NCBI GenBank assembly: GCA_905221605.1
Contig: CAJNDS010002431.1
Span: forward strand, 289,089 to 353,088
Source: Symbiodinium natans
Taxonomy: Eukaryota; Sar; Dinophyceae; Suessiales; Symbiodiniaceae
Reading direction: 5' to 3'
DNA: 64,000 nucleotides
Every line of letters starts with the position of its first letter. Position 1 is the stretch's first letter. Of the stretch, positions 1 to 9,850 are shown piece by piece. Position numbers and translations under genes: made by a program. The notes under the pieces are model-generated. The model saw only the letters and a list, made by a program, of their open reading frames with translations, did not search any database and was not told the DNA's origin.

Positions 1-25
1 CTCCTGAGGTGCCTATAGGAGGCAG

Positions 26-104
26 CATCACGAGACAGCTCCAGAGCTTAGAGCGCGGGGGACATCGTTAGTCAAGCAACTCTGCGTCGGACAAGGATGT
101 TATG
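26..104 (+). CDS. Exon-like island, unknown protein
   Basis: In 0, out 1. Follows AG at 24-25 and ends at G|GTTTAGGG, so the donor GT belongs to the first heptamer of the tract. The other two frames have stops. Reads HHETAPELRARGTSLVKQLC and on. Protein not recognised. Confidence 0.5.
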
Positions 105-218
105 GTTTAGGGTTTAGGGTTTAGGGTTTAGGGCTTGGGGTTTAGGGTTTAGGGTTTAGGGTTTAGGGTTTAGGGTTTAGGGTTTAGGGTTTAGGGTTTA
201 CGGTCATCTCTTCCTTAG

Positions 219-262
219 AAGCTGCCCTCGACGCCCCAACGCTGCAGCGCGCCCCATCATGA
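219..262 (+). CDS. Exon-like island, possibly a last exon
   Basis: Starts after TTCCTTAG. In the phase left by 26-104 (in 2) it reads EAALDAPTLQRAPS and then TGA. A second frame (in 1) stays open longer and contains RPIMKAGSKFYELA, so the frame is undecided. Confidence 0.3.
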
Positions 263-1617
263 AGGCCGGCTCTAAGTTCTATGAGCTTGCTTAGTTTAGG
301 GTTTAGGGTTTAGAGGGTTTAGAGGGTTTAGAGGGTTTACAGGGTTTACAGGGTTTAGGCACCCTGAAAACCCTAAACCGTATAAACCCGGAGTCTTGTA
401 AGCTCTATAAACCGTAAACCATATATGCCCGGAACGCATGAAAACCCAAGGAGTTGGCGCACAGTTTTGTTCATGAGATTGTCGAGGGGGCGGGAGGGAG
501 GAAGTCCCGAAGCCTCCCTCCCGTTCCTTAGCCTAGGACCCGGAGTGGGCCCCATTTTTTTTTTTTGGGCTGGGGTTCCCTGATAACCCCCTTAAAGCCC
601 AACTGGGTGCCCTTTTTTATTCCTAGGTTACTCCTGGGTCTAGAAGGGCTAGAGGCTTCATAGGGTGTGGTCCTGGTTGCGGGCAAATCCCAAAGCCGCA
701 GGCCACAACTCATACTATCTCCCTCACAGCAGCGGTAAACCCTAAACCCTAAACCCTGGACCCGAAACCCTAAACCCCAAACCCCACACACCCTTCCCCA
801 AAGCCCAACAAGCGCCGGTTTGGGGTTCAGGGTTGGGATGTTCCCCCCCCCCCCCCCCCCGTCCCCCGTAATTAAAGAATTCGGATCCCGGAACTCAATT
901 ATAACCCCCCACATACAAAAACAAGAAATCCCGGCCCAGAGCCCTTTTGTTTTTTTTTTGGGGGGAGGGGGTTCCATAGAGAATTTTTCTTCTGAAGCGA
1001 TTGCCCGGGCCTTGAACTAGAGCCTGGAGCCCTGAAACCAACCTCGAAGGGAACGGGTGCGGGCTGGTCAGGTTTCTTAAGAACAGCCCTACCCCCCCCC
1101 CCCTCAATGCGGTTTAGGGTTTAGGGTTTAGGGTTTAGGGTTTAGGGTTTAACGTTAATAAGGATTATAGTACCCCCAATTAGAATCCATATGAAGGACT
1201 GTTAGTGTAAAGTAGGAAGTGCTAAGCCCTCAATGAAGCCCTGAAGCTTAAAATTAAGTCCAGAAATCCCGTCTTAAACCATTTCCCCAAGCCCTGAATG
1301 AAACCCTGAACCCCAGATTGAACCCTAACCCCCCTAACCCTAAACCCTAAACCCTAAACCCTAAACCCTAAACCCTAAACCCTAAACCCTAACCCTAAAC
1401 CCTAAACCCTAAACCCTAAACCCTAAACCCTAAACCCTAAACCCTAAACCCTAAACCCTAAACCCTAAACCCTAACCTAAACCCTAAACCCTAAACCCTA
1501 AACCCTAAACCCTAAACCCTAAACCCTAAACCCTAAACCCTAAACCCTAAACCCCAAACCCCAAACCCCAAACCCTAACCTTCCCCCCCAAAACCCCCCA
1601 AACTCCCCCACGCCAAG

Positions 1618-1691
1618 AGGCGCCTACGAGCCGTTTGAGTCGCAAAACTGTTGCTTCGGCAGCGGTACTCAGCTGCCCTCGGGCTCTCGGG
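1618..1691 (+). CDS. Exon-like island, first of a chain to 7469
   Basis: In 1, out 1. Acceptor GCCAAG after a long CCCTAAA tract, donor G|GTTTAGG. Reads GAYEPFESQNCCFGSGTQLP. The minus strand is also open, but the splice-like edges fit plus. Confidence 0.5.
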
Positions 1692-2074
1692 GTTTAGGGG
1701 TTTTGGGGTTTAGGGTTTAGGGTTTAGGGTTTGGGGTTTAGGGGTTGGGGTTTAGGGTTTAGGGCAGTTTAGGGTTAGGGTTTGGGGTTTAAGGTTTGGG
1801 GTCTAGGGTTTAGGGTTTAGGGTCTAAGCGTCTTGCAGGGTTTTGGGGGTTGAGGGTTTGGCGGTTGTGGGGCTCTTAGGGCTGGGGAACTGGTTGGAAA
1901 GATGCTATTCCTTGCAAACCCTGACAGCCCCCCCCCCCCCCCTAAACCCTAAACCCTACAAGCCCCGTAAAACCCTTTCAAGCCCCGGAAAGCCAGGGCC
2001 TCACCGGGCCGGGGACGGCCCCCTGGTGAGAAGTATAACGATAGATCTCTCTTTCAGGGCCAATTATTGGTTTC

Positions 2075-2176
2075 CTTAGTAGCTGAGTGAGTGCACTTTA
2101 CACTTTTGGGATACTACTATCCCCTATAGAACTGAAAGTGCATACTTTTTTGAGGCTTATGAACTCAGCAACTAAG
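2075..2176. mobile_element. MITE-like element, CTTAGTAGCTGAGT family
   Basis: Ends CTTAGTAGCTGAGTGAGTGCACTTT and AAAGTGCATA...GAACTCAGCAACTAAG are imperfect inverted repeats. No coding capacity. Confidence 0.6.
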
Positions 2177-2285
2177 TTTCTTATGGTCTTACTAGCTTCG
2201 GTCATACGTCTATCAAGTACGGTGGCTCCTCTCTGTATCTAGAGTTTAGGGTTTGGGGTTTAGGGTTTAGGGATTACACGCCCAG

Positions 2286-2339
2286 TTGCCCTCGCCCGCG
2301 CTGTCGGCCGGTGTGGCTCTCAGCTACTTTGCATGCAGG
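2286..2339 (+). CDS. Exon-like island
   Basis: In 2, out 1, matching the preceding island. Acceptor CGCCCAG, donor AGG|GTGG. Reads ALARAVGRCGSQLLCMQ. The frame in 0 is also open. Confidence 0.4.
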
Positions 2340-2500
2340 GTGGTCGAGCGGAATGAGGGGGTCGAGTTTTTTGAGGGGGCGAGCAATCAAACAGAGAGCA
2401 AGACTAGTAATATGCCAAAAATAAGTTAGTAGTCATGTACAATACATGTATATTTATATTCATATTTATATTGCTTTATTTATATTTATACATACCTTTA

Positions 2501-2532
<32 letters not shown>

Positions 2533-2576
2533 AGCCAAGGAATAAAATAGTAGCCATGTATTTAAGTGAACACTAG

Positions 2577-2630
2577 GCCCGGAATGCAGTGTTTGTCGGA
2601 GCACACTTGCTTCTGAATGTCACGAGCAGC
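2577..2630 (+). CDS. Exon-like island, cysteine-rich
   Basis: In 2, out 1. Acceptor CACTAG; end is either GT at 2619 or a GC donor at 2631, and both leave one base. Reads PECSVCRSTLASECHEQ, with three cysteines that could be part of a metal site, though no family is recognised. Confidence 0.4.
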
Positions 2631-2750
2631 GCCCTAAACCCAAACCCCAAACCCCAAACCCTAAACCCTAAGCCCTAAACCCTAACAACAACTCTTTGCT
2701 GCATCACCCCATGAGCCATTTGTACTCAGACTCGCTGAGATTTCACTTTG

Positions 2751-2829
2751 CCCCTTATACTAACAGTCCTTAATCGGGACTATAATGGGGGGTTCTTCAA
2801 TCCCTTTTAAAGACTGTTAGTATAAGGGA
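2751..2829. mobile_element. MITE-like element, TTGGGATG family, truncated ends
   Basis: CCCCTTATACTAACAGTC (2751) pairs with GACTGTTAGTATAAGGG (2812), 17 bases with no mismatch. It lacks the outer GGGATGTT. Confidence 0.7.
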
Positions 2830-2836
2830 TTCACAG

Positions 2837-2874
2837 TTCCACGCATGAAGCAGCGCTTTTCGGCCCTGTTGTTG
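2837..2874 (+). CDS. Exon-like island with strong donor
   Basis: In 2, out 0. Acceptor TTCACAG at the right edge of a MITE-like inverted repeat, donor GTGAGT. Reads PRMKQRFSALLL. The MITE end lies directly before the acceptor, so it would be intronic. Confidence 0.45.
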
Positions 2875-3409
2875 GTGAGTGCATACAGCCTTCCTTGTAA
2901 ATGTTGGTGAATGTTTAGATGGGGTGCAATTTTTTCGGGAGTACTGGCAATCCAAAACCCTGCTGCAAATGCACTAGGAGTCGTTTAGCCAGGGTTTAAA
3001 TCAGTAGGCAAAATCAACCGGGAATATAGGGTGGAATCCGCGCCTAAACATCAAACCCTAAACCCCAAACCCCCAAACCCTAAACCCGAAACCCTCACCC
3101 TAAACCCCCAAACCAGAAACCCAAAACCCCAAACCCTATCTAGGATAGGATTTGCAGCGTGATATCCAGGAGGCCCGAAGCGAACGCCGCTGTTGAGCCT
3201 TTACACGTCCACCGCCCGAGCCTCAACTTTTGTTCAAAAGAAGTGCTTTAGGGTCTTTAGGGGGTTTTTGGAGGGTGTTAAGGGCGTTTAGGGATTTTGG
3301 GGGCTTGTGGGTTTCTTTGTGGGGTGTGTTAGGGTTCTCCAGGTTTTTAGGCTGTTTAGGGCTTGCAGGGGCCCTACCTAGGCTACTCTTGGGTCGAGAA
3401 GCACTGCAG

Positions 3410-3439
3410 AGTCGCGGGTTTTGTGCGGCCTTCATGGAA
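3410..3439 (+). CDS. Short exon-like island
   Basis: In 0, out 0. Acceptor CACTGCAG, donor GTTCGG. Reads SRGFCAAFME. Confidence 0.35.
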
Positions 3440-3649
3440 GTTCGGCCGGCGACCCTCGGGTTTAGGGCTAGGAGGGCTTGGGGGTTTAGGATGTGGGGTT
3501 TCGGGTTTAGGGCTCAGGGGTTCTGGGGTTTCGGGGTTTGGGGTTTAGGGGGTTGAGGATTTTGGGGGTTGCGGGTTTAGGGCTCAGAGGTTCTGGCTTA
3601 AATGACCCTCACCCCATGCACCCTTAACCCTAAACTGGGGTGGCTGCAG

Positions 3650-3745
3650 ACGTACATGTGCCCAGAGGTCCGCACAGTGCCAGCGGATGGGACGGCTGGT
3701 GTCATGGCGGAGGCAGAGCCCTCGAACAGAAGAGGGGAGTTGGGG
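3650..3745 (+). CDS. Exon-like island
   Basis: In 0, out 0. Acceptor GGCTGCAG, donor G|GTTTAT. Reads TYMCPEVRTVPADGTAGVMA and then an acidic stretch. Confidence 0.5.
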
Positions 3746-4106
3746 GTTTATATTCCGGGTCCCTTTTGTTCATAGACCCCCAATATAGAATGTAGGTTCA
3801 GGGTTTAGGGTTTAGGGTTTAGGGTTCCTACACGATTTGTAGAATGGGCAGTGCTTCAACTGTCCGTCCTCCCAACTCGAGCCAGGAACTCGAAGCCCAC
3901 ATCCAGAACCCCTGCAATCCTAAAACCCTAAACCCTAGAACCCTAAAGCCCTAGAGCCCTAAAACCCTAAAGCACTAAAACCCTAAAACCCTAGAACCCT
4001 AACACCCTAAAACCCTAAACCCCTAATCCACTGAACCCCTAAACCCTATATAAATCCTAAACCCTGAACCATCATGGCATGGTCTCTTGGACATGCCTGG
4101 TAGTAG

Positions 4107-4136
4107 GAGTCCAGTGAACTCCAAAGCCGAACCCGG
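4107..4136 (+). CDS. Short exon-like island
   Basis: In 0, out 0. Acceptor TAGTAG, donor from the adjoining heptamer (CGG|GTTTAGG). Reads ESSELQSRTR. Confidence 0.35.
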
Positions 4137-5393
4137 GTTTAGGGTTTAGGGATTAGGGTTTAGGGTTTAGGGTTTAGGGTTTAGGGGCTAGGGGTTTAGG
4201 GGGTTTGTGGTTGCCACTGAGTTCTAAGGGTAGCTACATGGTTCCTTATTATGGTCCCTCTACCTTCCCGAAAGGGTTCTGAAGTTTGGGCCCTTGGGTT
4301 TTATGGGCTACATAAGGGGCGCATATAACACCCTACACCTAAAACGACCCAAGCCAGCACTTGTACCCAGACCCCCTCAAGCCTAAATGCACCCGGTTTA
4401 GGGCCGTGCTTCGCGGCTGCGCGGGCAAACCCTAAGCGACTTTCATGAACCCTAAGCCTCTCTGACACTCTGAAAAACCAAAAACCTTCCGCTGCAGCTA
4501 GACCCCCCTCTCGGTGCCCTCAGTCAGGGTCTAAGCCTCAAACCCAAAAACCCTCAACCCTCAACCCTCAAACCTCAACCCTAAACCGTGACCGGAGCAT
4601 CATGAAATGGAGACCGGGAGGCCGAAAACACCTCGCCAGCCAGAGGACGGATCAAGCGGCCCCCCGAACTAAGACCCCACCTGGGGATGTTCCCGGTTGT
4701 ACTAACATTCCTTAATATTGCTTATTATAACCCTAAACCCTAAACCCTAAACCCTAAACCTTAATATTGCGTATTATAATCCCTACTAAGGGCTGCGACT
4801 AAAAGGGGGCAACATCCAGACCCCACCTTCAAGAACCCCGAGCCTAGTAGGTAACCTAAGAATTCCGTAAAAGGGGTTTTGGAATAAGAGCCCACTAAAA
4901 AGGTAGGTTTTGGTGAAGGGTTTCGGGTTTGGGGTCTAGGGTTTGGGTTCGCAAGTACATGTCAAGCCTTCCGAGACCCTAAGCCCTAAACTCTCCACCC
5001 CAAACGATTCTCGGATGTGTTTCTGGATTCGCTGTGTTCGCCATCTTCGCTACCTTTGGCCCTTGTGTTTAGTATCCATCATCGTATATTATGCACCTAC
5101 ATCTATACCTACATCTATCTCTACATATCCATATCATGATATATATATATATATATATTTATTTAACCTTAAACCCTAAACCCCAAACCCTAGACCCTGA
5201 ACCTTAAACCCTAACCCCTAAACCCTAAACACTAAACCCCCGAAAGACCCAAAGCCAAAAACCCTTAACCCTAGTTAAACCCCCTTAGACCCAAAACCCT
5301 AAACCCTAACCCTCAACCCTAAACCCTAAACCCTAAACCGTAAACCCTAAACCCTATAAATCCTTTGTTCTATAAGCCCCCCTTGCTCCGAAG
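4137..5393 (+). other. Intron-like stretch with a split MITE and weak islands
   Basis: Holds telomeric tracts, a MITE-like element interrupted by telomere sequence (4684-4818) and a short AT run near 5140-5160. Two weak islands could be exons: 4402-4424, starting directly at TTTAG|GG, and 4613-4658, ending at a GC donor. I would not insist on either. Confidence 0.45.
4684..4818. mobile_element. MITE-like element split by telomere sequence
   Basis: GGGATGTTCCC at the left and GGGGGCAACATCC at the right. The middle holds CCCTAAA units (4731-4758) flanked by two copies of CCTTAATATTGCNTATTATA (4710-4729 and 4759-4778). Confidence 0.65.
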
Positions 5394-5467
5394 GAGCTTG
5401 GCGACTCCGGCGGCAGCTGTTGGCTCGGCGCTCGGGTGTCTGACGCGACGGCATGCGGGGAGGGTGG
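5394..5467 (+). CDS. Exon-like island
   Basis: In 0, out 2. Acceptor CCGAAG, donor GG|GTTTTAG. Reads ELGDSGGSCWLGARVSDATA with mostly G or C at third positions. Confidence 0.5.
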
Positions 5468-5944
5468 GTTTTAGAGGTTTAGGGTTTAGGGTTTCGGGTT
5501 TAGGGTTTAGGGTTTAGTGTTTAGGGTTTCGGGTTTCGGGTTTAGGGTTTAGGGGGAGTTTGCGGTTTTGCGGGTTTTGGGTGGTTTGAGGGGGTTTGGG
5601 ATTTTTGGCGGGCTTTGGATGGTTGTTTTTTGAGGGGGGTGGGGGGGGGGGGGGGTTCGGGGGGGTTAAGGTTGAGGGTTTTGAGTTCCGCGCACAAGTG
5701 TTGAAGGGTTTTGGGTTTAAGGGTTAAGGGCTCAGGGTTTGGGGTATATCACACATCCTCTTAGGACACCGAAACCTCAAACCAAAAACCCCTAACCCCA
5801 AACCCTGGCGCCTGAACACTAACCCTTTAAACCCTTATAGCCCAAAGACCCTAACACCCAAAGCCTCACAAACCTGTAAACCCCATATACGCTTAAACCG
5901 TAGAAAGCCCTTACCCTTCTACCTCTAAGTCCTTCTAAGCCCAG

Positions 5945-6020
5945 CAAGCCCGAAGCCATCAAGCACATCTACGCCAAGGGCCTGGACCCCGAAAAGTGGC
6001 GACCCTGGCGCCATGTGGGG
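5945..6020 (+). CDS. Exon-like island, convincing peptide
   Basis: In 1, out 0, matching the island at 5394. Acceptor GCCCAG, donor GG|GTTTCC. Reads KPEAIKHIYAKGLDPEKWRP, then WRHVG. Charged, GC3-rich and continuous; family unknown. Confidence 0.6.
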
Positions 6021-6241
6021 GTTTCCCGAATGTGTTGCGTGCCCTTTTGGGGGTTTCAGTTGGGATATGATATAAGTATAGTTACCCTACTTCTCAACCC
6101 TACGTAAAACGAACCACAAGCTTTACTTTTACCCTGAACCCTGAACCCTGGACCCCAAACCTAAGGCCTAATCCCTAAACCCTAAATCCTAAACCCTAAA
6201 CCCTAAACCCCAAACCCTAAACCCTAAACCCTGCCTGCAAG

Positions 6242-6320
6242 TTCCCATTAAACCCTCCAGTCGGTCCACTCCCCGAGGCCCTTGTTTGGCTGTTGGCGGC
6301 CATCCTACAAGACCACCCCT
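6242..6320 (+). CDS. Exon-like island with hydrophobic end
   Basis: In 0. Acceptor CTGCAAG. Reads FPLNPPVGPLPEALVWLLAA then ILQDHP. The frame reaches TGA at 6320-6322, so this is a last exon or it ends at a GA donor (T|GACGAA, out 1), which would match the next island. Confidence 0.45.
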
Positions 6321-6625
6321 GACGAAACAGGGCGCCCTAAACCCCAAACCCCAAACCCCAAACCCCAAACCCTAAACCCTAAACCCCAAACCCCAAACCC
6401 TAAACCCTAGACCCTAGACCCTAGACCCTAGACCCTAGACCCTAAATGCAATCTAACCAAAAGAAGCCCAAGGCCTTACCCGAAACAGGTCTCACAGCGA
6501 AAAAGGCTCCAAACAGCGGTCTAAAGGAATCTTTGCCACCCAAAGCTGCAAACCCGAAACCCGAAGCCCTAAACCCTAAACCCTAAACCCTAAACCCTAG
6601 AGGGTCTGGGGAGTTTCGTGTTCAG

Positions 6626-6681
6626 CCTTTGGGCTTTGGCGCTGGGATCCACAGAAGCCTAGGCAACAAACGGGCTTCGGG
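6626..6681 (+). CDS. Exon-like island
   Basis: In 2, out 0. Acceptor GTTCAG, donor GG|GTTTTT. Reads FGLWRWDPQKPRQQTGFG. The frame in 0 is open too. Confidence 0.45.
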
Positions 6682-6715
6682 GTTTTTTGGGACTGTACAC
6701 TGACAAGGGGCATAC

Positions 6716-6885
6716 ACTCTAGTACATACTATAGTATATACTATAGTATATTATGGTATATACTATAGTATAAACTGTAGTATATGCTACAGGATATACT
6801 ATAGTATATACCATAGTATATACTAGAGTAGAGAAAAGCTACAGGATATGCTATAGTATATACCGCAGTATATACTAGAGTCGAG
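6716..6885. repeat. Palindromic AT minisatellite
   Basis: About 12 imperfect copies of a 10-16 base unit built on TATACTATAGTATA, each nearly self-complementary. It sits in intron-like sequence between islands 6626 and 6996. Confidence 0.8.
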
Positions 6886-6995
6886 ATGGGAATGGAACTC
6901 CAAACCCCTAAGCCCTACAATTGAACCCTAAACTCTAAACGACCCAAGCCCTCTCATTGAAGGGTTTAGGGTCTTGGGGTTTAGGGTTTGTGTAG

Positions 6996-7056
6996 TTTGC
7001 GTGGCGTACCAGGCTGCAAACAGGGCTCCATAATACCCACTGGGGGCGGGGCGGGG
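6996..7056 (+). CDS. Exon-like island
   Basis: In 0, out 1. Acceptor TGTGTAG, donor in the following G-rich run (G|GTGGG). Reads FAWRTRLQTGLHNTHWGRGG. Confidence 0.4.
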
Positions 7057-7372
7057 GTGGGGGGGTGTCCAAGGCACATGAAAATCACCTGCTTTGCGCT
7101 GCTTGGGGCTTTTTGAACCTTTGTGGGAGTAGTTGATTCGTTCGTTCATTCTTGCATGTTAAAGGCTTCTTTTTTTTTGGGGGGGGGGGGGGGGGGGCCT
7201 TCTCCAGAACCCTAGGGGTCTCTATAGCTACTGTGGGAATAGGGATCAAAAATGATGTGGTATACCGGGTTGTAGGAATAGGGTCCCCTCCAGGGTTTAG
7301 GGTTTAGGTTTTAGGGTTTAGGGTTTAGGGTTTAGAGTTTAGGGTTTAGGGTTTAGGGTTTAGCGATTTCAG

Positions 7373-7469
7373 CAGGGCTTCCGTATGCCTCCGCCTTAAA
7401 AGGCACTCCATTGAGCCACGCGCTGCGCTTTTCCAGGACCCATGACTCAGGGCTTCGAAGCCCCCTGGG
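7373..7469 (+). CDS. Exon-like island
   Basis: In 2, out 2. Acceptor GATTTCAG, donor GG|GTATGC. Reads GLPYASALKGTPLSHALRFS; the other plus frames have stops. Flanked left by TTTAGGG and right by CCCTAAA, opposite to most islands. Confidence 0.5.
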
Positions 7470-7659
7470 GTATGCTGAAACCCTAAACCCTAAACCCTAA
7501 ACCCTAAACTCCAATTGCTCCTAGATACAGCCCACCGAAATTGCAGCTTAAAGCCTTGTCAACGCCCTTGAAGCTCTCGAACCCTAAATCCCCTTAAGGC
7601 CCTGAATGCCTCAAGCCCCCGACCCCGAAAACCCTCAACAAGCCCCAGAGCCCTAAACC

Positions 7660-7800
7660 CGAAAACCCTAAACCCCTAAACCCCTAAACCCCTAAACCCC
7701 TAAACCCCTAAACCCCTAAACCCCTAAACGCCTAAACCCCTAAACCCCTAAACCCCTAAACCCCTAAACCCCTAAACCCCTAAACCCCTAAACCCCTAAA
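7660..7800. repeat. Array of CCCCTAAA octamers
   Basis: About 17 near-identical 8-base units, a variant of the heptamer with one extra C, then reverting to CCCTAAA. Uniformity of the variant argues for local tandem amplification. Confidence 0.9.
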
Positions 7801-7884
7801 CCCTAAACCCTAAACCCTAAACCCTAGCCCTAAACCCTAAAAACCCTGAACCCTAAATCCCCCTGACAGAACCCAATCCCGCAG

Positions 7885-7954
7885 GACTCCACCGTGGGCA
7901 TCGAGGCTCCAGAGGTGGACTTCTTGGGTGGCACAGCCCCCACAAAAAAAAGGG
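7885..7954 (+). CDS. Exon-like island
   Basis: In 0, out 1. Acceptor ATCCCGCAG, donor G|GTTTAGGG. Reads DSTVGIEAPEVDFLGGTAPT then KKR. The frame in 1 is open but has poorer codon use. Confidence 0.55.
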
Positions 7955-8199
7955 GTTTAGGGTTTAGGGTTTAGGGTTTAGGGTTTACGGTTTAGGGTTT
8001 AGGGTCTAGGGTTTAGGGTTTGGGGTTTAGGGTTTAGGGTTTAGGTATCAGGGTTTAGGGTTTAGGGGAGCAAGGGCTTAGGGTTTGGGGGGCGGGGGGG
8101 GATTAGAGGTGGCTTTTTCGGGTCTAGGGGTTAGTTTTTGGGTTGTTTAGCTCTAAGCCCTAAACCCTTGAATCCTGTACGCTGCCAAAGACCTTATAG

Positions 8200-8323
8200 G
8201 CCCGAAACTCCATTGACCACAATGGCCTACACGGGCGTTTCTCAAAAAAACAGATTCTGCAGATCTGATACCTTGCACGCCGGTTTGCTCGAGAACAAGG
8301 AGTCGGAGATTCTGGAGCCCTAG
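8200..8323 (+). CDS. Exon-like island, possible last exon
   Basis: Acceptor CTTATAG. In 1 it reads PETPLTTMAYTGVSQKNRFC and continues 20 more residues to EILEP then TAG, or splices at the GA in CCTA|GAGG. In 0 it reads ARNSIDHNGLHGRFSKKQIL before a stop. The frame is undecided. Confidence 0.4.
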
Positions 8324-8386
8324 AGGCAGGCAACCCGCCCTAAACCCGAAACCCGAAACCCTAAACCCTAAACCCTAAACCCTAAG

Positions 8387-8435
8387 GACATGTGGAGCAT
8401 GGCCCATGTGATCCGAATGGATTTCGAACGAACTG
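8387..8435 (+). CDS. Exon-like island
   Basis: In 0, out 1. Acceptor is a heptamer variant (CCCTAAG), donor G|GTCAAG. Reads DMWSMAHVIRMDFERT. Confidence 0.5.
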
Positions 8436-8459
8436 GTCAAGTCTCGATCTGCATGCTAG

Positions 8460-8590
8460 GGGTGCTACCTCTGCTGAATTAGTTCGGAAGTCGAGCACTG
8501 GCCGGAGCACCCGGCCAAAAAGGAGACGAACGGCCTTGGAAAGCAAAAGTCCGTCTTTAAGCCTGTGGCAACTTTGAAGGACTCGAAACC
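8460..8590 (+). CDS. Exon-like island, frame undecided
   Basis: Acceptors at GCTAG (8459) and AATTAG (8482). From the second, the frame in 1 stays open to about 8590 with SEVEHWPEHPAKKETNGLGK. From the first, another frame gives a basic stretch with RPKRRRTALESK. All frames are partly open, so only the presence of an exon is proposed. Confidence 0.35.
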
Positions 8591-8648
8591 CTAAATCCGA
8601 AACCCTAAACCCTAAACCCTAAACCCTAAACCCTATACCACGGCAAAG

Positions 8649-8729
8649 TTCTCGACAATGGGCCTGTGGTGCTGCGACCGCTTGCAAAGGAAGTGGCTGT
8701 GAATGATTCCTGGATGCCTTCCAGGCATG
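8649..8729 (+). CDS. Exon-like island
   Basis: In 2, out 1. Acceptor GGCAAAG, donor CATG|GTTTCA. Reads LDNGPVVLRPLAKEVAVNDS and then WMPSRH; the other frames have stops. Confidence 0.5.
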
Positions 8730-8814
8730 GTTTCAAGGGCATGCCAGAATTCCCGACACCCTAAACCCCAAACCCCAAACCCTTAACCCTTAACCCTTAA
8801 CCCTTAGCCCTTAC

Positions 8815-8816
8815 CC

Positions 8817-8890
<74 letters not shown>

Positions 8891-8893
8891 ACC
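8815..8893. repeat. Array of CCCTCAA variant heptamers
   Basis: Eleven near-perfect units of CCCTCAA (TTGAGGG on the other strand), a one-base variant of the telomere unit, between ordinary tracts. Confidence 0.9.
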
Positions 8894-9010
8894 TAAACCC
8901 TAAACCCTAAACCTTAAGCAAGGAGAGTACTTTGGGTGCACAATAGACGTAACTATATAGGAGGATATTCCCAAACTGACCTCCCTTGCAAAAACACGAT
9001 CTTCGCTCAG

Positions 9011-9219
9011 GGAAACTCTGGAACCCTAGTGGTGTCTGCTGCCCCGAGGAAGAGGGTTTTCTGACAATCGCCAAGGACACCGCATATCTACACTCAAGTG
9101 ATACGGAACCAGAATACAAACTCACCGATGCCAGCAAACAACTCTACCTCAATGTACTTGCTTCCTTCTGCCGGGCTCCGCCAGCTCTTCGTGGCAGTTC
9201 TTTCAGGCATGCGTCCTAA
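9011..9219 (+). CDS. Long exon-like island
   Basis: In 2, matching 8649-8729. Acceptor TTCGCTCAG. Open for 68 codons beginning KLWNPSGVCCPEEEGFLTIA to a TAA at 9217; a GT at 9213 could end it earlier. Charged and low in heptamer-derived sequence. Family not recognised. Confidence 0.45.
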
Positions 9220-9340
9220 AGAACCCTAACCTGGAATAAGGCCCAATCCCTACTAAACCCTAAACCCTCACGCTATTTAACACCCAAATCTCTAAACCCC
9301 CAACCCTAAACCCCAAACCCTAAACCCTAAATGGCTCCAG

Positions 9341-9416
9341 GTCTCTCGCGTGCGCCAGAGAGACCTGCGCGTGAAGAGCAAGGCAGGGGCGGGGGAGTCC
9401 ATTTGGGGGCTATATG
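9341..9416 (+). CDS. Exon-like island
   Basis: Acceptor GGCTCCAG, donor G|GTTTTAG. In 0 reads VSRVRQRDLRVKSKAGAGES; in 2 (out 2, which fits the next island) reads LSRAPERPAREEQGRGGGVH. Confidence 0.45.
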
Positions 9417-9768
9417 GTTTTAGGGTTTAGGGTTTAGGGCTGGGGTTTAGGGTGTAGGGCGAGCTTGACTGTGGCATTTGGGGCTATAATTGTTACAAGG
9501 GTTTCAGGGTTTAGGGCTCAGGGTCTAGGCCGGGCATTCATGATGGCTTTTGTGAGGGCTTACAGCGGTATGTTCGTTGTTTTTTTTGGAGGGGGGGGGG
9601 TGGGCAGAGGGGTCCCTAAACCTGAACTCCACCCCTCTTTATAGGGTTCTCAAGGGAGCGGGGCTCATAGGGAGGTAGGAACATCTAACAACCCCTATCA
9701 ACCCTAAAGCCTATAAACCCTTAAACCCTAAACCCCAGAACCCTAGAACCTCCCAATCCCTGCTGCAG

Positions 9769-9850
9769 TGAGGCCTTCGGTCGCCATGTGCCGCAGAAGT
9801 GCCAGGTGCGGCGGGCGTGTCTGGAGGGATCTGGGTCTTCAGACTTGAGG
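9769..9850 (+). CDS. Exon-like island
   Basis: In 1, out 0. Acceptor GCTGCAG, donor AGG|GTTTAGG. Reads EAFGRHVPQKCQVRRACLEG; the other frames have stops. Confidence 0.55.

Noticed and set aside
1320-1580. Telomere at a chromosome end
   Set aside because: The longest pure tracts are about 150-250 bases, are flanked by exon-like and repeat sequence, and occur in both polarities throughout; none runs off the window edge.
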